This document shows, in pieces, positions 47,404-62,071 of a stretch of 64,000 nt of DNA. Source of the stretch: Heliocidaris tuberculata. Lineage: Eukaryota > Echinodermata > Echinoidea > Camarodonta > Echinometridae. The notes beneath the pieces are model-generated. The model saw only the letters and a list, made by a program, of their open reading frames with translations, searched no databases and was not told the DNA's origin. Every line of letters begins with the position of its first letter. Positions within the stretch are counted from its first letter, which is position 1. The position numbers and the translations under genes are program-made. The stretch spans positions 1,917,616 through 1,981,615 of the forward strand of contig CM046844.1 in NCBI GenBank assembly GCA_025618425.1. The letters run 5' to 3'.

Positions 47404-47610
47404 TACCAACGTTGCCAGAGTTGGCAGAATTCTGCTTTCTGGCAGAATTTTTTTTTGTTGTTTGTTTTTTTATTTTTTTGTTTTGTTTTTTTTTTGCTTG
47501 CTTGTCAGAGAATTTCAGTAAAATTTTGATTTAGCAGTAACATTTTTGAAATAGAATTTTTACTGCTCCCTAGCAGAATAGTATTTTTTTGCTGGCCACA
47601 CTGTGTCACA
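47404..47610. mobile_element. Possible MITE with poly(T) interior
   Basis: CATACCAACGTTGCCAGAG at the left and CTGGCCACACTGTGTCACAC at the right are weakly inverted; the interior has CAGAATTTTTTT runs and TGCTTGTCAGAGAATTTC as in the hAT-like family. Confidence 0.4.
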
Positions 47611-47856
47611 CTCACTACACAGAGCCGATGGAGCGGGGTGTGCGGCCCCCATCTGTATGTGATGCGAATTTGTTTTTAAGGGGGTATATGTCGGTCAAGA
47701 TTTTTTTTAATGGGGAAGGTTAAAGTGTACCAATCACCTGAAAAAAATAATTTGTGTACCGCTAGAAAGTATAAGATAAACCTCGAAATAATTTATCTGG
47801 CATTCTGTGGGTCAACAGTTTAGGAGTATAAAGGAAATAAATGATAACATGAAGGT

Positions 47857-47897
47857 GCTCGCGCGGAACCGAACTCTGAGTTGGGTTCCGCGCGAGC
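47857..47897. repeat. 41 bp GC-rich hairpin
   Basis: Two 20-base arms, GCTCGCGCGGAACCGAACTC and its complement with one mismatch, around a one-base centre. Striking against an AT-rich background. Confidence 0.9.
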
Positions 47898-48029
47898 CCT
47901 TATCACGGCGAGCGCGTACGGGTGGGTCAAGTAGTCTACTCCATAGGTCTGTCTACTCACGAGTCGCTGTTACGCTTATAGAGAGTGTAATTAAACTTGC
48001 AGTATCTCTTTATAGAAGTAATATTTGAA

Positions 48030-48715
48030 GCCAATATTTTGACCACAGTATAATGGCATGGAACCTCTAACATACAGAGCAAAATATTTTTATGAGGCGA
48101 AGAGACAAAACGCAAAGGGTGGGATATATATTAAATTTGAACCTTCCATAAATATTATCGCATATGTCGACAATAGACAGAATTAAGGTCATTCAAATAA
48201 TCATTCATTACTCTTGTTGGCAAATTTAAAAACCTGCCTTATTTTCACTTTAGGTCTATTAATTTTTATAAACGTCCCGCGGGAACAACATGAGCAGGGG
48301 CATTGCTAAAATATTTCGTGGGGGGGGGGGGTCTAAGATTTTCAAATGAAGAAAACTTGAAAAGAAAATGAACAAATAAATCCACAATTTCGCACTTTCA
48401 ATATATTTGTAAATATATAATCGTATTGCGAACAATAGCCACTTCAGGTAATAATACTAATTGAAATTTCAGGTATAAGGCAATCAGTGTTTACAGTTGG
48501 TTATCCCAGCAGTCCCTGCATGTAGGGTGAGTCCCGAGAATCCCAATCAAACTGGCTCGCTGCTGCTGCCTGAATTTCATAATCCTTTTGTAAAACTAAA
48601 GTAACAAAGGTTTCATATTTAGCATGGAATAACTTCTTGTTGACCACATGCACAAACAATGATCCTTTAATGAATATATCATTTTTGCAAATAACAGTTC
48701 AAGATTTTTCATTTC
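48030..48715. other. No gene seen
   Basis: AT-rich intergenic sequence with a G11 run at 48330. Confidence 0.5.
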
Positions 48716-48717
48716 GA

Positions 48718-48764
48718 TCAAGACAGACAGAGACGAAGCCGAGAGATAGAGGGAGAGACGAAGA

Positions 48765-48811
<47 letters not shown>

Positions 48812-48815
48812 GGTC
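48718..48815. repeat. GA repeat ending in poly(G)
   Basis: GATAGATAGAGAGAGA then G13. The Ser/Leu/Tyr minus frame is low-complexity. Confidence 0.85.
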
Positions 48816-49013
48816 ATACCCTCCAACCAGCTCCTGACTCCTGATCTGAGCAACTAGTTATTCTATCGACTAGTGACTTTTTAAGACCGAAAATAAAACT
48901 TGTTTGGCAAAAAGTGAATCTCTTACAAAGGATGACAGATTTAACTTTGCATTTTTTTTCCAAACCGTACCAGTCCCTACCCTTGCACTTTATGTGTTAT
49001 CATCAGGGACGGA

Positions 49014-49158
49014 TCTAGCTTTTTTCCAAGGAGGGGGTTTTGAGGGGCTGAGTATTACGATGGCGTTTTCCTATGCACATTAAATGTTTACTTGGCAGCC
49101 CAAGGGGGGGGGGGGGTTTAAACCCCCTAAACCCCCCCCCCCTGTAGATCCGCCACTG
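49014..49158. mobile_element. hAT-like MITE (copy 5)
   Basis: CAGGGACGGATCTAGC at left, GTAGATCCGCCACTG at right, with G-run/C-run hairpin AAGGGGGG...CCCCCCCC in the middle. Flanking octamers do not match. Confidence 0.75.
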
Positions 49159-49354
49159 ATCATGATAGCCTACAACTGTGATGTCACCTTGCAGAGAATG
49201 GTAGGGAATTAATTGATAGATTTTCGAGACTGGGGATCGATTTTTTTCTTTACCCTAGGCCTACCCATTATCATGAAGCAAATTTTCTTATGCATTTAAG
49301 CATGTTTTGTGAAAATAAAAGTTTCCTTCTTTATCATGAATGGGTCATTTTCAT

Positions 49355-49500
49355 GGGCGGGGGGGGGGGATCTGCAGCCCCCCCCCCCCCACTTTTTTTA
49401 GTAGACACGTTAAAAAAAAATATCGGAAAAAAGGCTTGAAAATTGTCATTAATGTGTGAAATCAGATCAGCCCCCCCCCCCCCCCCACTTTCAAAAATGC
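49355..49500. repeat. poly(G)/poly(C) runs
   Basis: G9, then C14 at 49378, then C14 at 49473 with GTTAAAAAAAAATATCGG between. Possibly part of a further degenerate MITE. Confidence 0.6.
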
Positions 49501-49504
49501 TCCG

Positions 49505-50245
49505 CGGTCCCTGATTTTGGGCAACTATCCAGCAGATTTTTCAGACAATTTTTCGACAATTTTTGATCCGAAGAGGGTCGATCTCTTTTCGTTCATCGTG
49601 AATACAACAGTGAAAGATGGGCTGGGATTATAGCTGGAATTTTGCGTTTACAGATAAAACATGTCCTATATTTACTATTAAAAGAGGAAAATATACATGC
49701 ATACAAGCAGATGTTGAATGCATTGCTCACCTGAATGAATTAAACTCTGCAGAATGATGAACTTCAAATATTTTGTTCAAGGATACCATGAATGTCATAA
49801 TTCTGGAACGGGCCGGGCTGAATGAGCTACGTTCAAATATCCAAGTCAAAAAAAAGATGTCAAACACTAACATAAAGAACGTGAAAGAGGGTAAGGAAAT
49901 TGTCATTATTTACTTGAATGTAGATTTTACGTGAATGTGTAATGCTTATTTCAAAGGGTAATATTTTCAGTGCGTTTTGTAGATTTTTAACTGAAGGAAT
50001 GTGAAAAATTGTGTGTACAGTCCCACCTGTTCATTTTAGTGTTTTGGATGTCGGACCGTCAGTTGACGTCTGACATTTTTGATCACACACAGACAAAGTG
50101 GCGGTTGATGCGGCCTGAACTGCGGCGGCCCACGCCCGGGAGGGATAGGGGGTCACTGTTGTGCCGTATATCATAAAACGGGTCACTCTGTATATGGGGC
50201 TGTGTCAATTTTGGCCTGTCGCCACTCATAGCCATAGCCATAGGG
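49505..50245. other. No gene seen
   Basis: Intergenic; no recognisable frame. The LINE 3' tail (ATCAAG repeats, minus strand) begins at its right edge. Confidence 0.45.
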
Positions 50246-50334
50246 CCTTCTTGATCTTGATCTTGATAAATACGGCTCAACACTCCTAGTGGAGTAAAAC
50301 GAGTCAGGTGGGTGTGCGCAAAAATAATGAAATA

Positions 50335-50745
50335 CTAATTATTGATAATGCTGTTGTAGTTTAACTTTGAACAATTTGGGATTTGAGTGTTAACTATTAT
50401 TGTTTCCGGTAACAAATTCCAATCAGTAAGTGTTCTAGGAAGAAAAGAATATTTAAAAGAATCTTTATTAGTGCTAATTTCGATGTATGATTTATTGTGA
50501 GATCTTCTAGTTAATCGATTGACAGGTTGCAGCAGGTCCCGGACTAGGACTGGGATTGAGAGATAGCCCTCATGGGCTTTGAAGAAAGTGGTGAGTCTTG
50601 CTATCTTTCTTCTTTCTGCGAGTGTACTCCAACCAAGTTCTTTCATCATTGAAGTGACACTACTCTGCCTGCCATAGTCATTTTTCGCATTCGTGTTGGC
50701 TACACGGAAATTCTGGACCTGGGTTAGATTCTGTATCACCAGCAT
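50335..50745 (-). pseudogene. RT C-terminal tail fragment
   Basis: Reads YGRQSSVTSMMKELGWSTL, then ERRKIARLTTFFKAHEGYLS, then RRSHNKSYIEISTNKDSFKY and SFLPRTLTDWNLLPETI. This is the standard sequence following the RT domain in invertebrate LINEs (SSVT.ML..L.W..L..RR; .SFFPRT...WN.LP). The first 25 residues (MLVIQNLTQVQNF...) are out-of-frame reading of the 2A region and are not part of the family. Confidence 0.75.
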
Positions 50746-51208
50746 ACAAGATATACAGCATGCAGATATATATTAGTACTGTCTTTTTAAGTGAGGAAGT
50801 GTTTTTGTTTCGTTTACCAAGTAGAGTTTTTAAGTCAGCAGGAAATAAACTAAATGCCAGTGCTACTGGACGAGTAGATATATTCCCAAAACACGCAAAA
50901 CTTGGCTCAAAATGTCCAGTGTGTGGGTGAATTCTTGACCTGTCTACAGAAACATACAACAGCCTATATGTGAAAAAGTGTAGGCCTAGGTCTAAATCTA
51001 ATTTTAGTATGCTAATGTCACAAGATATTGGTAGACAGTAATACTGAGAATGAGATTGAGTAGCCGGTACTGTTGATTCACTGTCATGATTGTAAATAAC
51101 CACAGTAGAAATAGAATGCTGTTCAAGATGATCTGAAACACATTGCCACTGAAGTGAAAGAGAAACAATAATAATAATTGTACTCACGAACGCCGTAGAC
51201 TTCATCAT
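50678..51208 (-). CDS. N-terminal LINE ORF with signal-like start and 2A-like GDTESNPGP
   Basis: 177-codon frame of a retrotransposon. It starts with a strongly hydrophobic MMKSTAFVSTIIIIVSLSLQ segment resembling a signal peptide. It ends LIYICMLYILYAGDTESNPG followed by P and 11 more residues. GDTESNPGP fits the 2A consensus DxExNPGP, preceded by the usual hydrophobic helix; 2A peptides make ribosomes skip one peptide bond before the last Pro. 2A-like motifs are known in APE-type LINEs of sea urchin and other invertebrates. The following EFPCSQHECEK recalls the Cys-rich finger that usually comes next, cut short by the deletion and a stop. Whether it is translated is unknown. Confidence 0.6.
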   Translation of the reverse strand: MMKSTAFVSTIIIIVSLSLQWQCVSDHLEQHSISTVVIYNHDSESTVPATQSHSQYYCLPISCDISILKLDLDLGLHFFTYRLLYVSVDRSRIHPHTGHFEPSFACFGNISTRPVALAFSLFPADLKTLLGKRNKNTSSLKKTVLIYICMLYILYAGDTESNPGPEFPCSQHECEK

Positions 51209-51559
51209 GAGAGAATATGTGGAACCACAAAAGAAATATACAACTCACACACCAGTCGAGACCCTGCTACACCTGTCACATGTGCAACTCGTGTGCACAT
51301 TAAAAGAGTGGATGCCATCTTGTCTATAGAAAGTGTGTATCGACTTGGTGAAAATTTTGAGGTTTAAAATTCAGGTTGTTCCAATAAAATATTGTGCAAA
51401 AAGCGGATCAAAATACTGAATAACTGATAATCGATAAGTTCAGTAATTTTGGAGTAAAATAAATGAACTGAAATAAGTGAAATTATAAGAGAAAAAGGGA
51501 GCGATCTTCTGCTCGACCCGTAACTTAACGCATACGCACACCCGAGTGCACAGTCCTCT

Positions 51560-51720
51560 TATACATGTACAAGCTTATCTGAAGATAATATAACCTTGTA
51601 CTCCAGACTAGCTTTTACGGGTGAATAGGCTTCAATAGCTTTTGTGTGTATCAGCGGGCCTTTTTCCAGTCTAGATCATTCATACATGAGAGGAAAATAA
51701 TTATTTCAAATTTCACTTTC
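51560..51720. repeat. Direct repeat R1 of the 51.5-53.6 kb cluster
   Basis: TGTACAAGCTTATCTGAAGA, CTTGTACTCC, GAATAGGCTTCAATAGCTTT and ATTCATACATGAGAGGAAAA. Recurs at 52890-53013 and 53026-53170 and in part at 53350-53470. Confidence 0.85.
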
Positions 51721-51884
51721 AATTCTGAATCCCCAAATCTCCAATAACCTCGCATAAGTGTGAGTGGTGGAACAGTAAGAGTTGAAGAGTCCCTGAATCA
51801 GGTAATCTAGCAAATTAAGAAAATTAAAGCTTGCTTAAAGCAATTTTGTTGTCTGTTTTTGACTTTAGCTGCTACAGTGAATAT

Positions 51885-51960
51885 TGGACACAGTCCCACA
51901 TAGGTAAGGGCCTATGAGTGGACACAGTCCCACATAGGCAAGGGCCTTTGAGTGGTTAGC
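51885..51960. repeat. GACACAGTCCCACATAGG short tandem repeat
   Basis: GGACACAGTCCCACATAGG then CAAGGGCCT TGAGTGG occurs twice in tandem here and again near 53320 and 53527. Confidence 0.85.
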
Positions 51961-51967
51961 CACACGA

Positions 51968-52821
51968 ACTTGATGTTTTAATAAAAATTTGTCTTTGACA
52001 TTGAACATCAAGCCACACTGGGGAAGCAATTAATCTCCCATATGAAGAGACAAGTAAACAACAAAATAAGTGGGCTAGATTCATCCATTTCCCCGTATGG
52101 TGAACCTTGCAAACCACCTCCAGAGTTTGCTAAAATCTTGCTATTTCAGCTCATCCGACCACTTCAACGATCAGATCATGGGAAACATGACAAAAATACA
52201 ATTATTGGCGACATCAATATGGATTTACTTACCGTTCACGTTTAGCTTTCGTTGTGCGATTAGCATTACAAAGACGGCGCGATCGGCACGGAATGTGTGT
52301 TGTAGATAACGGAGTACAAAGCAGTGCAACGCTGAGTGGTTCTGATGCAGCATGCTAAATCTATTTGTGTTAATATTTTGCACCGTCGCAGACCGCAGTA
52401 TATACGCCTGCAAGATATTAGCACAATTAAATATAGCATGCTGTGTCAGAACTGCTCAGCGGTGCACTGCCTTGTACTCCGTTATCTACAGTGCACATTC
52501 TGTGCTGATCGCGCTGTCTTTGTAATGCTAATCGCACAATGAAGGCTACACGTGAACGGTAAGTAAATTCATACTGATGTCGCCATTAATTGTATTTTTT
52601 TTCATGTTTCTCATGATCCGATCGTTGAAGTGGTTGGATGAGCTGAAAGAGGAAGATTTTAGCAAACTCCGGAGGTGGTTTGCAAGGTTCACTGTACATG
52701 GAAATGGATGAATAATTGAATATTGCCCACATATTTTTTTGTTTACTTGTCTCTTCATACGGGAGATTGCTTCCCCTGTGTGGCTTGATGTTCATGTCAA
52801 ATTTTTATAAAACATCAAGCC
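51968..52821. mobile_element. 850 bp inverted repeat (foldback) with ~400 bp arms
   Basis: Left arm 51968 to about 52370 and right arm about 52420-52821 are inverted copies with roughly 85-90% match by eye: GAACATCAAGCCACAC, AACCACCTCC, GTTCACGTTTAGC, AGATAACGGAGTACAA, CAGCATGCTA all recur as complements. The short centre (52370-52420) is unpaired. Frames on both strands mirror each other and show no transposase. It sits between direct repeats. Confidence 0.88.
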
Positions 52822-52884
52822 TGTCTAGTATATGCATGGCCACAAATTTATTTTATAAAAATATGAAAAGAATCGTACTGTATC

Positions 52885-53570
52885 ACTTATACATGTACAA
52901 GCTTATCAGAAGATAAGCTTGTACTCCACAATAGCTTTTACGTGTGAATAGGCTTCAATAGCTTTTGTGTGTGTTAGCAGGCTATGGTCCATTCTAGATC
53001 ATTCATGCATGAGAGCCACTTATAGTACATGTACACGCTTATCTGAAGATAACCTTGTACTCCACAAAAGCTTTTGCGGGTGAATATGTTCAATAGGTTT
53101 TGTGTGTATTAGAAGGCTATGGTCCATTCTAGATCATTCATACATGAGAGGAAAATAATTATTCAAAATTTCACTTTCAACTCTGGAACCTCAAATTTGT
53201 AGCATGTAGTAAGAGTTGAAGAGTACCTGAATCAGGTTATCTAGCAAATTTAAGAAAATTAAATCTTGCTTATAGTCAATTTTGTTGTCTTTTTTTGACT
53301 ACTGCAACAGTGAATGTTTGACACAGTCCCATATAGGCAAGGGCCTATGAGTGCATGAGAGGAAAATAATTATTTAAAATTTCTCTTTCAACTCTGAAAC
53401 CTCAAATTTGTAGCATAGTAAGAGTTGAAGAGTCCCTGAAACAGGTAATCTAGCAAATTTCAGAAAAGTAAATCTCGTTTAGAGCAATTTTGTTGCCTGT
53501 TTTTGACTACTGCAACTGTGAATGATTGACACAGTCCCACATAGTCATAGGCAATGGCCTATGACTGTAC
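52885..53570. repeat. Direct repeats R2-R4 of the cluster
   Basis: Three further copies of the R1 unit plus GAAACCTCAAATTTGTAGCA and GAGTCCCTGAATCAGGTAAT sub-repeats, so the foldback is embedded in a satellite-like array. Confidence 0.85.
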
Positions 53571-53773
53571 TAGACCTAGACTACTAGTACTAGTAGTAGT
53601 CTAGAAATTCTATTTGTAATGAATGAGTGGAAAAATTAACAACTATTCATTTCATTTTTGTCAACTCATGTTGTTGTTTTGTCACTTACTATATACTCAT
53701 GCCTGCCACGGAAGTAGTCTAAGTTAAATCTACTCTAGACTTCTAGTTTCCCTTTCTAACTGTGTTAGATTCA

Positions 53774-54061
53774 ATGTAGGGCCTGCCACACATTTGACCT
53801 ATCAGTATCATTTGGAGTGGTAACTGCGCCAGAATGACTTGCAAAATTCAGAGAAAAAATTGTCTCTCCAGCTCCAGTCTTCACAAAGTGGAATGAACCA
53901 CTCATCTGACTCATACAATTAGAGTTGTTTGAGTGTTGACTTTTGTAGAAGCGGAAGTCACCCCAGAATAGCCTTCTGTTGTAGCAAGTTGTCCCAGATA
54001 ATCTCATACAGATATGATGTGAATGTAAATGTGTTTGTGTGTGGCTTGCAATAATCATCAT
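53774..54061 (-). CDS. Putative minus-strand exon, unrecognised
   Basis: Open frame whose central part, LSGTTCYNRRLFWGDFRFYK then SQMSGSFHFVKTGAGETIFS and LNFASHSGAVTTP, looks protein-like (balanced composition, no simple repeats) and ends in a stop at 53774. The first 18 codons (MMIIASHTQTHLHSHH) look intronic; an acceptor may lie near 54010. No family recognised and no partner exons found, so it may be a terminal exon of an unseen gene or a domesticated or dead repeat. Confidence 0.25.
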
Positions 54062-54103
54062 AATTGATTAAAGTGTGTTATCAAGCATCTCTTGATTTGC
54101 AGG

Positions 54104-54199
54104 AATGGTATGGCTGTGGCAATGTCACCAACTTGGAGGGTGCAGGAAAGAGAGAATAAGGAACATCTACGCATCATTTCCTGCCTGTTTGACCCCGTT
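54104..54199 (+). CDS. Putative terminal exon of an upstream plus-strand gene
   Basis: Acceptor TTGATTTGCAG (ends 54103) then a frame reading NGMAVAMSPTWRVQEREN then KEHLRIISCLFDPV and TAG at 54197-54199. AATAAA follows at 54237. Codon quality is good, but the frame is short and no upstream exon is recognised. Alternatively it is a 5' UTR part of TAF10. Confidence 0.3.
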
Positions 54200-54236
54200 T
54201 AGAGGTGTTAGGCAGTATCCACAAGAAGAAGAGAGA

Positions 54237-54242
54237 AATAAA
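54237..54242 (+). promoter_or_regulatory. Candidate poly(A) signal
   Basis: AATAAA 38 bp after the stop of the 54104-54199 frame and about 125 bp before the TAF10 start codon. Confidence 0.3.
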
Positions 54243-54366
54243 TGTGCTAGTCGAAAGGAAATACCAAATCCCATTCACTGCCTTTAGCTGTGTGGGAATT
54301 TGTCAAAATATATCTGATGCATCAGTATGTAAACATTGTAAATTATTTTCATGCATTCTAGAAGCG

Positions 54367-58614
<4,248 letters not shown>

Positions 58615-59545
58615 TATGTAAAACATGTACGTACATGCACAAGGGTATGCTCAAGACTGTCTATCATGAATATTATATTTGTACCAGCTGTGCAGTGAAG
58701 AACTACAGTGATCGGCCAGATAAAGTAACTCTATCATGCAGACTTCTTGGCAAGCAGTTGTTTACCCATGGTCTTCATAGAGTAAAACAGCCTTATGCAG
58801 CAACCCAGAGGGAATGCTGCAGAAGGACAAAAGCCACATGGCAATCTTAAACAATGCATTGATGTATTTATTACCCTTATTGGTACCCTTGCCAGGGAGA
58901 ATTTACCCTTGGTGTTTTCCTTCTGAAATCCTTCATGCTTGGTATGAGCAGCAAGTGTGTTGTGCATTGGCGAGAACCCTGCATCAGGAGAATTAATTGG
59001 GCAGGCCAAATGAGAAGAGCTCTTTATGAAAGGACTGTACTTCGGGGATAGCAGATCAAGCTTGGATTAACTGCTTGTTACAAATCATCTCCTGGAAGAT
59101 GGTTTTGCCAAGGCCAATTGCTTGAAGTTATGGAACAAAGTAATATATTCCCTACATTTTGCAGGTTCTACATGGTTATATGGTTGTCAATGTTATTTGT
59201 GATTTTGTATTGTTTCATTATTACTCTCTAAAAAAAAAATTAGTAATTTTAGTATGATGTTGGTCTTGTGATAGCTTTATGATATGAAGGTTTTGTGTAC
59301 AGTATTCAGATACATAGTAATATTCAGATAATAAGACCAGGCCCCTGGGAGCCCTGCAGCACCCCCAGAACTCCCAGAAGGCTGAGGATGCTTGGGGTGC
59401 TGGGAGTTGCAGACCCCAAAATGCTGAGAGGACCTTTTTTTTTTTTTTTTTTTTTTTTTGCTTGTCAGAGATTTTTTGAGTCAAAAAGAGACCCCCAGCA
59501 CCCCCAGTAACAAAATTGTTCCCAGAGGCCTGAATAAAACATGTA
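58615..59545 (+). other. TAF10 3' UTR region
   Basis: No further coding exon. AATAAA at 59533-59538 is a candidate poly(A) signal, but a poly(T)-containing MITE-like insert (59330-59520: CAGCACCCCCAG motifs, T23, GCTTGTCAGAGATTTTT) lies just before it, so the true end may be earlier. Confidence 0.4.
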
Positions 59546-60049
59546 TATTGTATGCCGTTGGTATGTCTAATGATAATACATATTTCAGTTTTTATTTTGG
59601 CATGTTTCCTGATGATTCATGTTCATGCAGAGCATTAAAACTGGAGGAAGTACCGAACAAAAACCAGGTGCTATAGATTTGTTTAAATCTGGTTCAAATT
59701 GCAATGTCAAAATAGAGGACTTTTAAGTGCCATGTAAATACTTAGACTGACCATCAATCAGCCTACCCACCCACCCACACTCATCATTAAAAAGATAACT
59801 CACTTAATGTACTGGTTGATGCATGTTTGTAAACTGTAGTATGAACTGCATGTATTTGTTAAGATGTAAATGTATTGAATTTTATAAACGTTTGATTCTC
59901 TGTGAATCAGCCTATTACTAAAATGCCTGTTTTTATGAAGAATCATGTGACTTTGAAATTTATAAGAAATTTACTAATACGAAAAGAAGTATGCATATGA
60001 AATAATGAAAATTATGAGCAAGCGAATTATAGGGGAAAATAGGCCTATA

Positions 60050-60199
60050 CAGAGGGAACTTGTTATAAAGAGCTCTGATATAATGAGATTCCTGATATAA
60101 CAAGGTAATTTTGCTGGTCCCAGGTCTTTTGTTTTTTTATCCTGATAAAATGAGGTCATTTCCATGGTCTCAAGGTCCTGTTATAGTGAGATTCCACTG
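60050..60199. mobile_element. pogo/Tigger-like MITE with TA duplication
   Basis: CAGAGGGAACTTGTTATAAA at left and CAGTGGAATCTCACTATAAC from the right, flanked by TA at 60048-60049 and 60200-60201. This is the pogo/Tigger end type (CAGTGGAACCTC..TATAAC). 150 bp, non-autonomous. Confidence 0.8.
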
Positions 60200-60239
60200 T
60201 ATAATTTTCCATAACTGTAGTTTCTCTGTAAATTCGTTA

Positions 60240-60680
60240 TCTTTTCTGTCTTTGTTCAAGCCTATAATGTTTGTGTATTCACTGTCTTCACTCAGACAAC
60301 ATGCTAGGGGATAGAGCCTTCTCTCGTGGCGGTCTATTTCTTTGGAACAAGCTCCCTCTTCATATTTGTACTCTACCTGCCCTGAGCAATTTCAAAGCTG
60401 CTTTCAAAACTCACCATTTTTCTAAATAGTGCCCTTGAATAATGATAATGTGATTTACACATGTATGTAACATTCACTTATTATGTTATTCTTGTACTTC
60501 AGCTTAAGATATTATTAATTCCTTACTTTGTGTTTGTACATTATTATTCTGATATCTATGCTGTTTTCTTTTTTTTAGTGTAATATAATTTGTTTGTAGA
60601 GCACCATGAGCGTCATACTTGACGGATACTGGCGCTATATAGATATCCATATCATCACTATTATTATTATTAATCACAAA
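60240..60680 (+). mobile_element. LINE 3' end (CR1/L2-like), sense
   Basis: Reads RQHARG, then (after a stop) DRAFSRGGLFLWNKLPLHIC then TLPALSNFKAAFKTHHFSK and a stop, the RT-ORF tail. The 3' UTR ends GATACTGGCGCTATATAGAT with an (ATT)n tail at 60659-60673. Confidence 0.8.
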
Positions 60681-60689
60681 GGCTTCTAC

Positions 60690-62065
60690 ATGTATACACG
60701 TACTTGTCTAAGATAGGAAATGTGGATCAGTGTTAGTGCCATGAGTAGGATTGAAACAAGGCTTATTGATGTGTCGTCTGGTGACATTTTCATAAGAAAC
60801 GGTTTCCTTCTACTTATCTACCCTATTTTAAATTATGAAAAAAATATGTTCAGGCTGCATGCTAATATTAGATCTGTGATGTGCAACATTTGAAAAAAAT
60901 ATCTTTCATATGGGTACTGGTGAATGGCATAATTGGTGAATATTGCATGTCTCTCAAGTATATCTCTTGATGTGTAAACAAGGGAACATGTTAATATACC
61001 GAGGAAGATAAGTGTAGAGTACTTGAAATAACAGTCATTTAACTTCAAGGAGCTTTGTTACATTTCACATCCACGCATCTTCATTTCCTGCATGTCACAT
61101 CTACTTGCAGCCCAAGTGTTTGGAGAATTTTATTCTAGAATGCAAGTCTATAGAGCATTGGAGCTTCATTTCAGAGAAAACATTGAAAAATCATTTTGAA
61201 TTGTTCTTATGTAATAGTTAGAAGTTATGATGAAGGTTATTCCGGCCAAATGTAAACAAAAATAACAAAAACTTGATGAAAACTGCATGTATAACCTCAA
61301 ATTTGAAAAGGTGTACCCTTAAGACAACATTGCAGGTAGAAAACCTACATGGTCTGTACTCTGTACTAAATCATGGAATGGTTTAGTTATTCTGCTCATT
61401 ACTCAGAAATTAAACATTTCCTTTCAGGATTATTTTGGAAGATGCTATTTATATATGTGGTGACTGGTGTTAATTTTGTTGGAATCTTCCAGAATTCATT
61501 TTTGATGGTCACCAGAACTTGAGATTGTCTTCAATCACGTCCACTTTTAAGTACTTGGTTAACCTCTTGCCTATGGGGAATCATGCGGCCCCTGTATTAA
61601 GCCTATGGGAATGAGAGAATTCAGTAGTCAACGGGTTAATTTAATATCAAATGATGATTTTAAGGACAAGGAAGTTCTCACATACATGTATGTTGTGATG
61701 AGAATTTCTATTTAAGTATTTCCTGTTATTAAAAGTAGAAATACAGGATGATTATACATGTATCAATTTACAACTGTAGGATTTTTCACTGTACATGTAG
61801 TATGCAATGTCAACCATTAACATGTAGCCCGTTTATGATTTTGAATCAGATTTACTCATGTTCGTATTGTGGTTTAATTGTACAAAGAGAGTAACCACTT
61901 GTTATTTGGCTTCAGCTACAATGGATTTTTTTTAAAGTATGTAAATTCATAAAAAGGTATTACATTTACTGTTCACAGTTATTTGCCCCCGCAGTTTGCA
62001 TTATCGTTTTGTTTTACAGTATCTTTTTAATGTGGAATATTGTTGCTTATAGTAAAAATAGGTCT
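60690..62065. other. No gene seen
   Basis: AT-rich intergenic DNA between the LINE end and the GA minisatellite. A short CCCTTT/AACGGGTTAA-like motif at 61560-61640 may be an old MITE end. Confidence 0.5.
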
Positions 62066-62071
62066 GAAAAG

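Larger units (their letters stand above)
50246..51208 (-). mobile_element. Internally deleted non-LTR retrotransposon with 2A-like motif
   Basis: Minus strand: an N-terminal frame (51208-50678), then a reverse-transcriptase C-terminal tail (50745-50335), then a 3' UTR ending in ATCAAGATCAAGATCAAGA (50246-50272), a typical non-LTR 3' repeat. The endonuclease and RT core are missing, so about 3 kb has been deleted from a full-length element. Degraded or non-autonomous; clade probably CR1/L2-like. Confidence 0.8.

Noticed and set aside
58734..59009. Frames of 60-91 codons downstream of TAF10
   Set aside because: No domain, splice context or composition signal; they lie in the TAF10 3' UTR.
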